From: Christensenellaceae bacterium
Lineage (GTDB): Bacteria > Bacillota > Clostridia > Christensenellales > UBA1750
DNA: 6,668 nt
Assembly (NCBI GenBank): GCA_031287285.1
Contig: JAITTC010000123.1
Location: forward strand, 1-6,668
Reading direction: 5' to 3'
Position 1 is the first letter of the stretch. Every line of letters begins with the position of its first letter. The notes under the pieces were generated by a model. That model was not told the origin of the DNA. It made no database searches and worked only from the letters and a program-made list of their open reading frames with translations. The translations under genes were made by a program, and so were the position numbers. Positions 6,088 through 6,668 of this stretch are shown here, piece by piece.

Positions 6088-6525
6088 ATGATTGCCATCG
6101 GTTGTGACCAAGCGGGTTTTGAGCTCAAGCAGGCCGTGATGGCCCACTTGCAAGAGAAGGGCATTGAATTCAAGGATTTTGGCAGTTTTGGGGGCGAGTC
6201 GGTCGACTACCCGCTCTATGGCGAGAAGGTGGCCCGTGAGATCGCGGAAAAAAGGGCTGAATACGGCATCGTGATCTGCGGCACGGGGATCGGCATCTCC
6301 ATCGCTGCCAACAAGGTCAAGGGGATTCGCTGCGCGCTCTGTTCCGACAGCTATTCGGCCCGCATGACCCGGGCGCATAACGACGCGAATATGCTCGCCA
6401 TGGGCGGCAGGGTGATCGGCCCCATGCTGGCGCTCGACATCGTGGACGCCTTTCTGGGCGCGGAATTCGAGGGCGGCAGGCACCAGCGCCGCGTGAACCA
6501 GATTACGGAAATCGAAAACAAATAA
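6088..6525 (+). CDS. rpiB: Ribose-5-phosphate isomerase B
   Basis: This 145-residue cytoplasmic enzyme of the RpiB/LacAB family interconverts ribulose 5-phosphate and ribose 5-phosphate in the non-oxidative pentose phosphate pathway. The active-site Cys64 lies in IVICGTGIGISIAANK, the ring-opening His97 in RAHNDANMLAMGGRV, and phosphate-binding Arg131 and Arg135 in EGGRHQRR. The N-terminal motif is GCDQAGFELK: Asp7 is present, but the usual His is Gln8. Length is normal for the family and the frame is intact. The choice of RpiB rather than LacA/LacB rests on the overall match and the upp neighbour; B. subtilis also keeps its rpiB homologue (ywlF) near upp. The upp start follows 20 bases after the stop, so the two are probably co-transcribed. 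Confidence 0.93.
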   Translation: MIAIGCDQAGFELKQAVMAHLQEKGIEFKDFGSFGGESVDYPLYGEKVAREIAEKRAEYGIVICGTGIGISIAANKVKGIRCALCSDSYSARMTRAHNDANMLAMGGRVIGPMLALDIVDAFLGAEFEGGRHQRRVNQITEIENK

Positions 6526-6545
6526 GAAAGAGAGAAGGGACGGGA

Positions 6546-6668
6546 ATGGGCAGGCTATTCGTGATGGATCACCCTTTGATCCAGCATAAGCTGACGTTTT
6601 TACGCGATAAGGAAACCGGGCCTAAGGAGTTCCGCGAACTACTCAACGAGATCGGGATGCTGATGGCC
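6546..6668 (+). CDS. upp: Uracil phosphoribosyltransferase, N-terminal part (runs off right edge)
   Basis: The frame opens at an ATG at 6546 and continues to the edge for 41 residues. The start, GRLFVMDHPLIQHKLTFLRD, followed by KETGPKEFRELLNEIGMLMA, is the highly conserved N-terminus of Upp, which makes UMP from uracil and PRPP in pyrimidine salvage. The PRPP- and uracil-binding motifs lie beyond the window. A purine-rich stretch with AGAAGGGA stands just upstream. Coupling with rpiB makes sense because ribose 5-phosphate is the precursor of PRPP. Confidence 0.93.
   Translation, partial: MGRLFVMDHPLIQHKLTFLRDKETGPKEFRELLNEIGMLMA

Overview
The window looks like a piece of a GC-rich (about 60% by eye) Firmicutes chromosome, probably a clostridial-type anaerobe. 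The clues are strong GGAGG-type ribosome binding sites, a YesM/YesN-type two-component system, a long-form hibernation promoting factor (HPF) behind a sigma-H-like promoter, a BclA-like collagen protein, and an rpiB-upp gene pair whose upp start resembles clostridial versions. No genus can be named from the sequence alone.

Layout: (1) Positions 1-2275, minus strand: a response regulator (REC + AraC-type DNA-binding domain) followed 37 bases later by its sensor histidine kinase, of which only the N-terminal membrane anchor and extracellular sensor lie in the window. (2) 2276-2467: intergenic, with a strong terminator for the next gene. (3) 2468-2995, minus: hpf, preceded by a close match to a sigma-H promoter. 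(4) 3086-4963, minus: a 625-residue polytopic membrane protein of GT-C glycosyltransferase type, with a TTG start and its own promoter. (5) 4964-5178: a divergent intergenic region with a tandem leader repeat and a perfect 16-bp palindrome. (6) 5179-5949, plus: a collagen-like surface protein with a Cys-rich head, 33 uninterrupted Gly-X-Y triplets and a C-terminal globular domain, closed by a strong terminator. (7) 6088 to the right edge, plus: rpiB followed by the 5' end of upp, under an extended -10 promoter.

The genes form at least four independent transcription units. The two-component pair probably senses an extracellular ligand. hpf silences ribosomes at growth slowdown. The membrane protein and the divergent collagen-like protein both point to the cell surface, but nothing in the sequence proves that they work together. 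rpiB and upp link pentose phosphates to pyrimidine salvage. No mobile element, CRISPR array, tRNA or rRNA was seen. The less ordinary items are the collagen-like protein and its upstream palindrome, the sigma-H-like hpf promoter, and a Gln in place of the usual His in the RpiB active-site motif.
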